A program made the position numbers and the translations under genes. From assembly GCA_022560555.1 (NCBI GenBank), contig JADFSZ010000025.1, forward strand, positions 1 through 13,240: a stretch of 13,240 nt of DNA. Reading direction: 5' to 3'. Positions 6,647 through 13,240 of this stretch are shown one piece after another (the first letter of the stretch is position 1; each line of letters starts with the position of its first letter). Below the pieces are notes generated by a model. That model was not told the origin of the DNA. It did no database searches and worked only from the letters and a program-made list of their open reading frames with translations. Source of the stretch: JADFSZ01 sp022560555 [NCBI: PVC group bacterium]. GTDB taxonomy: Bacteria > GCA-001730085 > JADFSZ01.

Positions 6647-7147
6647 ATGACTGAGCAGACACTGATTCTGATTAAGCCTGATGGCTTGAAAAAGTCCCTA
6701 ACCGGCAATATTTTGTCCAAGCTGTCCGAGCTGAAATTCGAGATCATCGGAACCAAAATTGTCCGTGTATCTGAATCTTTAGCCAGGAAGCACTATAAGG
6801 ATTTGCTTGATAAACCATTTTTTCCGGATTTGCTTAAGTATATCCGGGGGGAATTTCACACACGTCGTGTGATGGCCCTCGTTTACAGCGGCGAAGATTG
6901 TATTAAGAGTGTGCGGAAGCTGGCCGGGGCCACAAATCCTGAAGAAGCGGATCCCGTGAGTATTCGCGGGGCGTATGGACGTGTTACAACGTATGGTGTT
7001 TTCGAAAATGTGATCCATTGTTCGAGTTGTCCGGAAGACGCCAAACGTGAGATACAATTGTGGTTCGAGCCCGATGAGCTTGTGGACGAATTATATCCGG
7101 TACAAACAGTTGCGGTCCAGAAGCCCCAAAAGAGAGTTTGGGCTTAG
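6647..7147 (+). CDS. ndk: Nucleoside-diphosphate kinase
   Basis: The enzyme transfers the gamma phosphate of ATP to nucleoside diphosphates through a phospho-histidine, balancing NTP and dNTP pools. I chose ATG 6647 because it gives the canonical opening MTEQTLILIKPDGL and has GAAGAG (6634-6639) at 7 nt; GTG 6632 would add five residues. Lys10, Tyr50, Arg107 (VSIRGAYG), Asn121 and the catalytic His124 (ENVIHCSS) are present. The protein has 166 residues, about 15-25 longer than common bacterial enzymes, owing to a tail after LWFEPDELVDELY. The usual GSDS after the catalytic His is replaced by CSSC (see findings). It is 12 nt upstream of the aminotransferase gene and probably co-transcribed from the TTGACA promoter. 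Confidence 0.95.
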   Translation: MTEQTLILIKPDGLKKSLTGNILSKLSELKFEIIGTKIVRVSESLARKHYKDLLDKPFFPDLLKYIRGEFHTRRVMALVYSGEDCIKSVRKLAGATNPEEADPVSIRGAYGRVTTYGVFENVIHCSSCPEDAKREIQLWFEPDELVDELYPVQTVAVQKPQKRVWA

Positions 7148-7159
7148 AGAAAGAAAATT

Positions 7160-8359
7160 ATGAACATCGAACAAAAGAAATGTCATCAAGATATTCGTCT
7201 ATCCCGTCGTGTAAAAGATTTAAAACCTTCCATTACTCTTGAAATCACGGCCAAAGCGAAAAAGATGCGTTCCGAAGGTATCGACATTATTAGTTTGAGC
7301 GCGGGCGAGCCTGATTTTAACACGCCGGATCTGGTCAAAGAGGCTGCCAAACAAGCGATTGATGATAACTTTACGCGCTATACGCCCGCGGCCGGAATTC
7401 TCGAACTGAGAAAAGGAGTGGCGGAAAAATTAAAACGCGACAATGATCTCGAATATTCTCCTGAATGTATTTCTCTATGTTCGGGAGCGAAGCACGCGAT
7501 TTATAACGTGATACAGGTCCTGTGTGATCCAAACGATGAGGTATTGATTCCCGCGCCTTACTGGGTTAGTTACCCTGAGATGGTCTTGCTCGCCAGCGCG
7601 AAACCCGTCATTATTCCGACGACGGAATCTATGAATTTTAAAATCACTCCGGACTTATTAGAAAAGTATGTGACAAAAAAATCAAAGATTCTTATTTTGA
7701 ATAGCCCCTCAAATCCGACCGGGATGGTTTATTCCGGTGAAGAATTGAAGGCTTTATCGGAGTTTGTTTGCAAGAACGATCTGATCGTCATATCCGATGA
7801 AATATACGAGAAATTGATTTATGACGGTGAGCATGTGAGTATTGCCTCCTTTCATGATGAAATAAAACAGCGCACGGTTGTTGTGAATGGGTTTTCGAAA
7901 TCACACGCGATGACAGGATGGCGTGTGGGGTATACGGCCGCGAGAATTGAAATCGCTCAAGCGATGAACAATCTTCTTTCTCAAAGCACATCCAATGTGT
8001 CTTCCATCACCCAAAAAGCTTCGTTGGCGGCTTTATTGGTGGAGGAGTCCGTCATTCGAAACATGAGAAATGAGTTTTTAAAAAGGCGCGATCTGATTGT
8101 GGATCGTCTCAACAATATTGCCGGTGTGACCTGTTTGAAACCCGAAGGCGCTTTTTATGTTTTTCCGAATATTAAGAATCTTCAGCGGGGCCCATCGATG
8201 ACTGTTGCCAATGCGCTTTTGGATCAAGCGGAAGTGGCTGTGGTTCCGGGAATTGGTTTTGGTGCCGATGAGAATATCCGTTTATCCTACGCCTGTTCGG
8301 CCGAGGATATCACGGAAGGTCTGAATCGATTTGAAGCCTGGGCAACCCCCCCATCTTAA
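7160..8359 (+). CDS. aspC: Pyridoxal-phosphate aspartate aminotransferase (class I/II, subgroup Ib-like)
   Basis: This 399-residue fold-type I aminotransferase probably interconverts aspartate and oxaloacetate using 2-oxoglutarate/glutamate. PLP-site motifs are complete: SLSAGEPDFNTPD near the N-terminus, GAKHAIYN, PAPYWVSYPEMV, NSPSNPTGMV (Asn185), ISDEIYEKL (Asp213, Tyr216), the Schiff-base Lys247 in NGFSKSHAMTGWRVGY, and the carboxylate-binding Arg374 in NIRLSYA. These fit the thermophile/Bacillus type Ib aspartate transaminase, although prephenate or other side activities are known in that subgroup. An N-terminal extension of about 12 residues (MNIEQKKCHQDI) precedes the usual LSRRVKDLKPS start, and the SD site (GAGAAAG) is modest, so the true start could be later. 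A C7 run sits at the very end of the gene (8346-8352). The gene may supply amino groups alongside the nearby ilvC product, but no dedicated partner is visible. Confidence 0.92.
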   Translation: MNIEQKKCHQDIRLSRRVKDLKPSITLEITAKAKKMRSEGIDIISLSAGEPDFNTPDLVKEAAKQAIDDNFTRYTPAAGILELRKGVAEKLKRDNDLEYSPECISLCSGAKHAIYNVIQVLCDPNDEVLIPAPYWVSYPEMVLLASAKPVIIPTTESMNFKITPDLLEKYVTKKSKILILNSPSNPTGMVYSGEELKALSEFVCKNDLIVISDEIYEKLIYDGEHVSIASFHDEIKQRTVVVNGFSKSHAMTGWRVGYTAARIEIAQAMNNLLSQSTSNVSSITQKASLAALLVEESVIRNMRNEFLKRRDLIVDRLNNIAGVTCLKPEGAFYVFPNIKNLQRGPSMTVANALLDQAEVAVVPGIGFGADENIRLSYACSAEDITEGLNRFEAWATPPS

Positions 8360-8421
8360 ACGACGTAATATATATATTATCAGTATGTTACTAGCTCATT
8401 CTGATCCTGCCTGCAAATTCA

Positions 8422-8450
8422 TTGACACCCTAACTATATATAAATATAAT
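8422..8450 (+). promoter_or_regulatory. Exact-consensus sigma-70 promoter
   Basis: TTGACA (8422-8427), a 17-nt spacer and TATAAT (8445-8450) match the sigma-70 consensus at all twelve positions. The spacer and flanks are AT-rich. The predicted RNA start is near 8457, leaving about 173 nt before the HD-GYP gene's ATG. Confidence 0.8.
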
Positions 8451-8456
8451 AAGTTA

Positions 8457-8629
8457 CTCGAAATTTTAATTAGGGCCGCGATACACGGTCCCTTGAATAA
8501 CAGGCAAGTTTTTTTTAGAAGAGACCATTTTCAAAAAAGTCTTAAAGGTCTTCCCCTTGATCATGATGGAGTTACGGGAGGGGTTCCTTAACTCTAAAAG
8601 CCCATAGAGATTGATCCGTGTTTTGATTC
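8457..8629 (+). ncRNA. Structured leader or small RNA of unknown type upstream of the HD-GYP gene
   Basis: The region from the predicted RNA start to the next gene is not convincingly coding and holds several foldable elements. Hairpin 1 at 8472-8493 pairs AGGG+CCG with CGG+CCCT around a bulged T and a CGATACA loop. A weak CTTG/CAAG stem (8492-8495 with 8505-8508) runs straight into T8 (8509-8516). A further pairing is AGACC (8522-8526) with GGTCT (8547-8551). Hairpin 2 at 8569-8594 pairs GAGTTA and GGGA with TTCC and TAACTC across one C/T mismatch, with a GGGG loop. It matches no riboswitch class that I can recall, including c-di-GMP-I. The boundaries are approximate. It could be a cis-regulatory leader, an sRNA with its own terminator, or simply a long untranslated region. 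Confidence 0.4.
8569..8594 (+). promoter_or_regulatory. Strong hairpin with GGGG loop in the HD-GYP leader
   Basis: GAGTTA (8569-8574) pairs with TAACTC (8589-8594) and GGGA (8576-8579) with TTCC (8584-8587, one G-U pair), closing loop GGGG (8580-8583). The arms make ten pairs with one mismatch. CCCC at 8553-8556 could pair with the loop. It is not followed by a T tract, so it is not a classic terminator. Confidence 0.5.
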
Positions 8630-10141
8630 ATGCGTACAACATATCAAAATAAAATACTCATTGTGGATAACGAGAGCGGCATCCGGGATCTTGTCGTGGA
8701 TGTGCTTGAGGGAAGCCCTTATCGGCTTGAGACATATGAAGATGGATTGCAAGCGGTGGAAGCATTGAAAAAGAATCACTACGACATGCTGATAACGGAT
8801 GTCAAAATGCCGGGGATGGATGGCCTGGAACTTATTGAAAAGGCCAAAAAAATTAATCCGGATATTTTAGCCATTGTCATGACCGGTTTTGCAACTTTGG
8901 ATACGGCGCGGATGGCTATCCGTAAAGGGGCGTGCGATTATTTGTTGAAACCGTTTAACATTGTTGAGATCGAGCTTTCGGTAAAAAACGCTTTCATTCG
9001 TAAAGAACTCAACGATGAAAATAACCGCCTCAGGGATCTGACGGGTTTATTTAGCGTCAGCAAAGCCATCAATTCCTCCATCGCGAATTCAGCGGATATC
9101 TATGAAACAATACTAAGAGCTTCGATGGAACAAACATTTGCCGCGAGCGGCAGCCTTGTGATTATCAAAGATGAATCAAGCGAGGAATTTGAATTCGTAA
9201 AATCAGCTCAGTTGTCGAAGAAAGAAGTCCGGGAGTTCAATCAGTTGGTAAAAACGAAAAAATTCGCAAGTTTCGCACTCAGTCAGAGCGATCCTGTTTT
9301 TATGGGTTGCTATGGAGATCAAGGGGAAGGTCCGTCACGTGCCGCTATTAAAAAAACATCTGAATTTAGGTCCGAAGCGTATTTTAAGAAGAAATTCGAT
9401 TATGTTTTTATTCCCATTAAAGTGAATCGGAAAATTCTTGGATTTTTTCTCATGAACAAAAAGGATGACTCTTTTCATCCTTCGGAAATACAAGTGCTGA
9501 CCATTTTATCCAACCAAGCCGCTGTGGCCATCGAGAACAGCCGACTGTTGAAGCAATTGCGTCAAGCCTATCTCAATATGTTCCAGAGTCTCATTGTTGT
9601 ACTGGAAGCGAAAGATCCCTATACCAGCGGACATACCGAGAGAGTAACAGCACTGAGCCTTAAGATCGGAAGCGCCATGGGGCTGGAAAAGAAGGATTTG
9701 GATGTGCTGTCAACGGCGGCCAGGGTGCACGATATCGGGAAAGTCGGAATCAGTGAACTTGTGTTAAATAAAATCGGTAAATTGTCACTTGAGGAAAGAA
9801 AAATTATTGAGGAGCACCCTGTGATCGGAGATCAAATATTGCGGCCGATCAAACATTTTGAGCAAGTTCGTAAAATCGTCCGGCATCATCACGAACAGCC
9901 TGACGGGAAGGGGTATCCGGACGGACTGACCGCCAAGGACCTCAGTGTCTTTATGAACATCGTTCATGTCGCGGACGCTTTTGACGCCATGAATTCGGAT
10001 CGTTCTTATCGAAAATCCCTTTCCGGCAAGAAGATTTTAAATGAATTACTCAAGTACAAAGGTTCTCAGTTTGATGTGCGTGTGGTTAATGTCCTGATGG
10101 ATCTTGTCAAAAAGGGTGACATAAAAGCAAACAAAAATTAA
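8630..10141 (+). CDS. REC-GAF-HD-GYP response regulator, predicted c-di-GMP phosphodiesterase
   Basis: This is a cytoplasmic two-component output protein predicted to hydrolyse cyclic di-GMP. The 503 residues comprise a receiver domain at about 8-122, with phosphoacceptor Asp57 (ITDVKMPGMDG), Thr85 and Lys107 (LLKPFN); its acidic pocket reads VDNE, with Asn in place of one usual acid. A GAF-like domain spans about 135-306 (VSKAINSSIANS to NQAAVAIENSRLL). An HD-GYP domain spans about 315-497, with GHTERV (His335), RVHDIGKVGI (His367, Asp368), EEHPVIG (His396), RHHHEQPDGKGYPDGL and VADAFDAMNSDRSYR, so the metal site looks complete. ATG 8630 directly follows an in-frame TGA and lacks an SD site, which is unusual here. 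No partner histidine kinase is in the window. Confidence 0.93.
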   Translation: MRTTYQNKILIVDNESGIRDLVVDVLEGSPYRLETYEDGLQAVEALKKNHYDMLITDVKMPGMDGLELIEKAKKINPDILAIVMTGFATLDTARMAIRKGACDYLLKPFNIVEIELSVKNAFIRKELNDENNRLRDLTGLFSVSKAINSSIANSADIYETILRASMEQTFAASGSLVIIKDESSEEFEFVKSAQLSKKEVREFNQLVKTKKFASFALSQSDPVFMGCYGDQGEGPSRAAIKKTSEFRSEAYFKKKFDYVFIPIKVNRKILGFFLMNKKDDSFHPSEIQVLTILSNQAAVAIENSRLLKQLRQAYLNMFQSLIVVLEAKDPYTSGHTERVTALSLKIGSAMGLEKKDLDVLSTAARVHDIGKVGISELVLNKIGKLSLEERKIIEEHPVIGDQILRPIKHFEQVRKIVRHHHEQPDGKGYPDGLTAKDLSVFMNIVHVADAFDAMNSDRSYRKSLSGKKILNELLKYKGSQFDVRVVNVLMDLVKKGDIKANKN

Positions 10142-10169
10142 CAAAATTGTCAGAAGGAGAACAAGGTAC

Positions 10170-11498
10170 ATGGGTATTTTTAAAGCCTACGACATTCGAG
10201 GGATTTATCCGGATGAATTAAATGAAGCGATGGCCCAAAAAATCGGATGGGCCTTTACGAAATTTTTTGGAGCAAAAACAATTGCGGTGGGTTACGATAT
10301 GCGTCAAGCGGCCCCGTCGATTTTTGACGCTTTAGCAAAAGGAATCAACTCCGCGGGGGTTGACGTGGTTTCGATCGGGCAGGTTTCGACGCCCATGATT
10401 TCATTTGTTGTCGGGCATTTTGGGTATGATGCCGGCATCATGATTACCGCTTCGCATAATCCAAAGGAATATATCGGTTTTAAGGTGTGTGATAAGAATG
10501 TTGTTCCGATCGGGTATGATCATGGCCTCGACACTATCGAGCAAATGGTAGAAGAGTTTGCCGGGCCCGAAAAGGTCTCGCAAGGGGATGTGATTGCAAA
10601 AGACATTTGGGATGAGTATGTTTGCCACGTGCATGATCAAGTGGATACTTCGTGTCTAAAACCCCTCAAAGTTGTTGTGGACGCCGGGAACGGCATGGGG
10701 GGAGTCGTTTTTGAAAAGGTTTTTGCCGGTTTGCCGCTCACCGTTGACAAACTTTATTTTGAACCGGACGGAACATTTCCAAACCATGAGCCGAACCCTC
10801 TTAAAAGTGAAAATATGAAGGATTTGCAAAAAAGAGTTATTGAAACTAAATCCGACATTGGCTTTGCGTTTGACGGGGACGCGGATCGTGTGATGTTTGT
10901 GGATGAATCAGGACAGCTCATTTCAAGTGATATGGTCACAATCCTGATCGGGAAATATCTTTTGGAGCAATATCCGGGATCAAAAATTCTTTATGACTTA
11001 AGATCAAGTCGGGCTGTGAAGGAAGAAATTGAGAAGCTCGGAGGACAAACAAGCATGTGCCGTGTCGGACACGCGTTTATTAAAAGGCAGCTCAGGAAGG
11101 AGAACGGCTTGTTTGCCGGAGAACTGTCCGGCCACTATTACTTTAAGAGTAATTTCTATGCAGACAGCGGAATGATGGCCGCTCTCTACGTACTTGCGGC
11201 ACTCTCAAAAGAAGATCAGCCCCTATCGGAATTGATTCAACCGTACAAACGATATTATGCGTCGGGAGAGATTAACTCGGAAGTGCGAAATGCTGATCAG
11301 AAAATCCGAGAAATCGAGAGCCTGTTTTCGGATGGTGATCAAGATCATCTTGACGGACTGACCGTCAACTATTCACGCTGGTGGTTTAACGTAAGAAAAT
11401 CCAACACAGAGCCGGTATTGCGTCTCAATCTTGAAGCGGATGATACAAATCTGGGTGAAGAAAAACTAGAAAAACTCATGAAAGTTATCCGAGGGTAA
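10170..11498 (+). CDS. manB: Phosphomannomutase/phosphoglucomutase
   Basis: This alpha-D-phosphohexomutase interconverts hexose 6-phosphate and 1-phosphate, feeding GDP-mannose or UDP-glucose for surface polysaccharide and lipopolysaccharide synthesis. In 442 residues, the active-site phosphoserine is Ser95 in GIMITASHNPKEY. The Mg2+ loop is FDGDADRVMF (Asp235, 237, 239). The sugar-specificity loop is GELSGHYYF (Glu318, Ser320), typical of dual-specificity PMM/PGM enzymes such as Pseudomonas AlgC. The phosphate-binding loop of domain 4 is VRKSNTEPVLRL. The opening FKAYDIRGIYP is also characteristic. The SD site AAGGAG (10154-10159) is clear at 10 nt. It begins 28 nt after the HD-GYP gene and ends one base before the SPOR gene's ATG (TAATATG), so these genes are probably one transcript. 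The symbol could equally be algC or pgm. Confidence 0.95.
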   Translation: MGIFKAYDIRGIYPDELNEAMAQKIGWAFTKFFGAKTIAVGYDMRQAAPSIFDALAKGINSAGVDVVSIGQVSTPMISFVVGHFGYDAGIMITASHNPKEYIGFKVCDKNVVPIGYDHGLDTIEQMVEEFAGPEKVSQGDVIAKDIWDEYVCHVHDQVDTSCLKPLKVVVDAGNGMGGVVFEKVFAGLPLTVDKLYFEPDGTFPNHEPNPLKSENMKDLQKRVIETKSDIGFAFDGDADRVMFVDESGQLISSDMVTILIGKYLLEQYPGSKILYDLRSSRAVKEEIEKLGGQTSMCRVGHAFIKRQLRKENGLFAGELSGHYYFKSNFYADSGMMAALYVLAALSKEDQPLSELIQPYKRYYASGEINSEVRNADQKIREIESLFSDGDQDHLDGLTVNYSRWWFNVRKSNTEPVLRLNLEADDTNLGEEKLEKLMKVIRG

Positions 11499-11499
11499 T

Positions 11500-12201
11500 A
11501 TGACAGCAGGGAGATTTAAGATTCCGTTAAAACGTCAAAAAAGAGAAGAGCTCAGAGCTTTATCAAGTGATGAGATTCGAAAAAAACTCTATGGGGATTT
11601 TGATGTAAAGGCTCCATCTCAAGCTAAAAAGGACACGCGCGTCTTTGATCCCAGAAGTAAGATCTTTTCTGAGAGTGCGGGCTCTGAAAAGAAGCTTTCG
11701 TCGGCTCAAGGCCTGTTTGATCGATGGATTTTGAGGGGGCTCTTTATACAAAAGCGTTTGAAAATTGTTCTTGGAATTGCCCCTGTCCTTTTTTTGGCGC
11801 TTCTAAGTTTATTTTTATTATTCCGGAAAAGCTCGGACACGGTTGTTCAAAATGGCGCCTCCGTTGTTTTATCCCCGGCCAAGCAGGCGCCCCAAGCGGT
11901 GCCACCACCGGATGCAACTGGTGACCCCTCCGGGGCTCTCGCAAACACACCCGGGGCAGGCTCCATTCACTATACTGTTCAGGCCTGCATTTATGACAGC
12001 CAAGACAATGCCGGGCTCCTTGTTAAAGTTTTGGCGGGAGAGGGACATGAGGCGTATATCCATGAGACAATGACAAGCAAAGGGAAAAAAAGATATCGGG
12101 TGTATGTCGGACAGTTTGAGGCCTTAGAGGACGCAAAAAAAACTTTAGAGATTATTCTCAAAAGATTTTCGGACAGCTTTATACGTAAAATCAGCCAATG
12201 A
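11500..12201 (+). CDS. Second membrane-anchored SPOR-domain protein
   Basis: This 233-residue protein has a long basic cytoplasmic N-terminus (1-87) and one membrane segment at 88-108 (LKIVLGIAPVLFLALLSLFLL). A Pro/Ala-rich periplasmic linker covers about 110-154, and the C-terminal SPOR domain about 156-232 (HYTVQACIYDSQDNAGLLVK, then KRYRVYVGQFEALEDAKKTL). SPOR domains bind glycan strands lacking stem peptides at division sites. ATG 11500 follows GAGGG (11491-11495) and starts one base after the mutase stop, so translation is likely coupled. The layout resembles the SPOR protein at 707-1378, but the sequences outside the domain are not obviously alike, so recent duplication is not evident. 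Relation to FtsN-like division proteins is inference. Confidence 0.85.
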   Translation: MTAGRFKIPLKRQKREELRALSSDEIRKKLYGDFDVKAPSQAKKDTRVFDPRSKIFSESAGSEKKLSSAQGLFDRWILRGLFIQKRLKIVLGIAPVLFLALLSLFLLFRKSSDTVVQNGASVVLSPAKQAPQAVPPPDATGDPSGALANTPGAGSIHYTVQACIYDSQDNAGLLVKVLAGEGHEAYIHETMTSKGKKRYRVYVGQFEALEDAKKTLEIILKRFSDSFIRKISQ

Positions 12202-12218
12202 AAGAATCGAGGTGAGCC

Positions 12219-12677
12219 ATGAAACTGAAATGTGTCAAAAAAGACGAAGGATCTCGTATTAAGAATTTTGTGACCACGATTTTGCACGATGAATTTTCAA
12301 TTGATATGGCCGCTTATCCGCATTCGGATCTCGATGATTTAGAGAATTCATACGGAGGCCAAAGAGAAGTGTTCTATTGTCTGATTGACAACAAAAAGAT
12401 TGTCGGGACTGTTGCCGTTAAGAATGATGATGAAAAGACGGCGCTGTTAAGAAGGCTCTTTGTTGACCCGAAATATCGGGGGCAAGGGCTCGGCAAAAAG
12501 CTTGTGGACGCGGCCTTAAAGTTTTGCAAGGAGAACAAATATGAACGCATTTGCTTCAGGTGCACGGAGAGGATGCAGAATGCGATGAAGTTATGTAAGG
12601 CCTATGGTTTTGTTGAGACGGAAAAGGCCGAATTGGCCGGCTTTACGATTCATCATCTTTTAAAGGAAATCCCGTGA
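12219..12677 (+). CDS. GNAT-family N-acetyltransferase
   Basis: This 152-residue protein has the GCN5-related fold that transfers an acetyl group from acetyl-CoA to an amine. Motif A is intact: LLRRLFVDPKYRGQGLGKKL, with the pyrophosphate-binding RGQGLG at 87-92. A beta-bulge strand (KKIVGTVAVK) precedes it, and the C-terminal NAMKLCKAYGFVETEKAELA is the usual helix and strand of motif B. The substrate cannot be read from the sequence; small-molecule amines, amino acids or a protein N-terminus or lysine are all possible. ATG 12219 is preceded by GAGGTGA (12209-12215) with a tight spacer. It overlaps the next gene by 4 nt (GTGA), indicating coupled translation. Several cysteines (residues 5, 54, 103, 112, 115, 126) are scattered and have no clear meaning. 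Confidence 0.88.
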   Translation: MKLKCVKKDEGSRIKNFVTTILHDEFSIDMAAYPHSDLDDLENSYGGQREVFYCLIDNKKIVGTVAVKNDDEKTALLRRLFVDPKYRGQGLGKKLVDAALKFCKENKYERICFRCTERMQNAMKLCKAYGFVETEKAELAGFTIHHLLKEIP

Positions 12678-13237
12678 AAGCCCCCAAGGAATTAAAAAAT
12701 AAAATGGAGCATCTCACGGGATATATTGCCGAATGGAAGCGAATGTATGATTTTGTGCGTCTGAGCCGCCAGGCGAATACTGTTGACCCGGACGCGGAGA
12801 AAGAATTTTTAAAAGCAAAAAGTTATCTGGCAAGAGCTTATCCGACGGTCGCGAATGCGTGCGTTTTAGGTGTGGGACATAAGCTGTCCGTTAATCCGCT
12901 GAATGTTATTAATCAAGCGGTTTCCCTTGAGCATCTGCATGGCATGCTCGATATACAGGCGAGAAAATTTGAAACGGATTGGCATACTGTGCTCATAGAA
13001 CTGAATCAGTGTTTAGGTGAACTAGATGCGGTTCAAAACGAATTATCCAACCTGTCATGGCTTGATAAGTGCAAAATACGGTTTATGCCTCGTTGGGAAT
13101 ATATTGTTTATCCGTTTTTGATTTTTCTTTTGTTAGCCGTTGGCTGGTTTTTTCTTTTTAAGATGAACGTGTTTGAGGGCGTGAACATTCAGTCGCTTAT
13201 AGATATTGTTAAAGAAAAACTTTCCCGAGCCCCATGA
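12674..13237 (+). CDS. Unrecognised protein with one C-terminal membrane segment
   Basis: I do not recognise this 187-residue protein. The start is GTG 12674, overlapping the acetyltransferase stop by 4 nt, with AAAGGAAAT (12662-12670) as SD site. Residues 1-140 are predicted mostly helical and soluble (EHLTGYIAEWKRMYDFVRL, EKEFLKAKSYLARAYPTV, ELNQCLGELDAVQNELSNL). Residues 145-163 form a single strongly hydrophobic segment (VYPFLIFLLLAVGWFFLF), flanked by a basic stretch (KCKIRFMPRWEY) on its N-terminal side. A short 24-residue tail follows. There is no signal peptide, so it is likely a bitopic protein with a large cytoplasmic domain. Translational coupling to the GNAT protein suggests the two are made together; whether they interact is unknown. 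Confidence 0.75.
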   Translation: MKAPKELKNKMEHLTGYIAEWKRMYDFVRLSRQANTVDPDAEKEFLKAKSYLARAYPTVANACVLGVGHKLSVNPLNVINQAVSLEHLHGMLDIQARKFETDWHTVLIELNQCLGELDAVQNELSNLSWLDKCKIRFMPRWEYIVYPFLIFLLLAVGWFFLFKMNVFEGVNIQSLIDIVKEKLSRAP

Positions 13238-13240
13238 CCG
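13234..13240 (+). CDS. Possible start of the next gene (truncated by window end)
   Basis: The stop of the preceding gene is embedded in ATGA, and ATG 13234 would open a further gene with a 4-nt overlap, as seen for its upstream neighbours. Only seven bases are visible and no good SD site is seen, so this is a weak call. Confidence 0.25.

Noticed and set aside
8472-8516. Classic intrinsic terminator in the leader before the HD-GYP gene
   Set aside because: The good hairpin (8472-8493) ends 15 nt before the T8 tract, and the stem adjoining the T tract is only 4 bp. It may attenuate transcription but cannot be called a terminator with confidence.
8331-8591. An 86-codon + strand frame covering the end of aspC and the gap before the HD-GYP gene
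   Set aside because: It starts inside aspC in another frame without an SD site, reads through the consensus promoter and hairpins, and its product has no recognisable motif. It would join aspC only by slippage at the C7 run 8346-8352, for which there is no other support.
11744-11950. - strand frame of 68 codons opposite the second SPOR gene
   Set aside because: Shadow of the Pro/Ala-rich linker; no start signal or motif.

Overview
This 13.2 kb window is an ordinary-looking, gene-dense bacterial chromosome segment with moderate GC, short gaps, several 1-4 nt gene overlaps and mostly clear Shine-Dalgarno (SD) sites. It holds about 15 protein genes, 14 on the + strand and one on the - strand, plus a probable start of a further gene at the right edge. 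I see no rRNA, tRNA, CRISPR array, transposase or phage gene. Two family-level recognitions point to the PVC superphylum and most likely Candidatus Omnitrophota: a small basic protein of the TIGR04137 type (2487-2753) and an exosortase-system-associated TIGR04073-type protein (6091-6429). Both were recognised from memory of the families, without a database search. The Gram-negative envelope is supported by SPOR and SH3b proteins and by signal peptides.

Left block (1-4351, all +): an RluB/RsuA-type 23S/16S pseudouridine synthase cut by the window's left edge; a membrane-anchored SPOR protein; a secreted protein with two SH3b domains, overlapping it by 1 nt; the small basic protein; a membrane-anchored GAF-SpoIIE (PP2C-type) phosphatase; and a previously uncalled 43-51 residue four-cysteine protein that ends in a heptamer repeat. 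This looks like one operon with mixed RNA-modification, cell-envelope and signalling roles.

Middle block (4352-6631): a gap with five AGT-phased heptamers and a TATAAT box, then a DJ-1/PfpI-family protein and ketol-acid reductoisomerase (ilvC, without the other branched-chain genes). A strong bidirectional terminator at 6038-6072 separates these from the convergent TIGR04073-type gene. The divergent gap beyond it has opposing TTGACA-type promoters.

Right block (6632-13240, all +): nucleoside-diphosphate kinase and an aspC-like aminotransferase. Next comes a 270-nt gap carrying an exact consensus sigma-70 promoter (TTGACA-N17-TATAAT) and a roughly 170-nt structured leader. It precedes a REC-GAF-HD-GYP response regulator, a phosphomannomutase/phosphoglucomutase, a second SPOR membrane protein, a GNAT acetyltransferase and an unrecognised tail-anchored membrane protein.

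Themes: nucleotide-sugar and amino-acid supply, envelope/peptidoglycan binding, and two signalling outputs (SpoIIE phosphatase, c-di-GMP phosphodiesterase). The parts that known genes do not explain are the leader before the HD-GYP gene, the four-cysteine mini-protein with its heptamer repeat, and the orphan TIGR04073-type gene with its paired -35 boxes.
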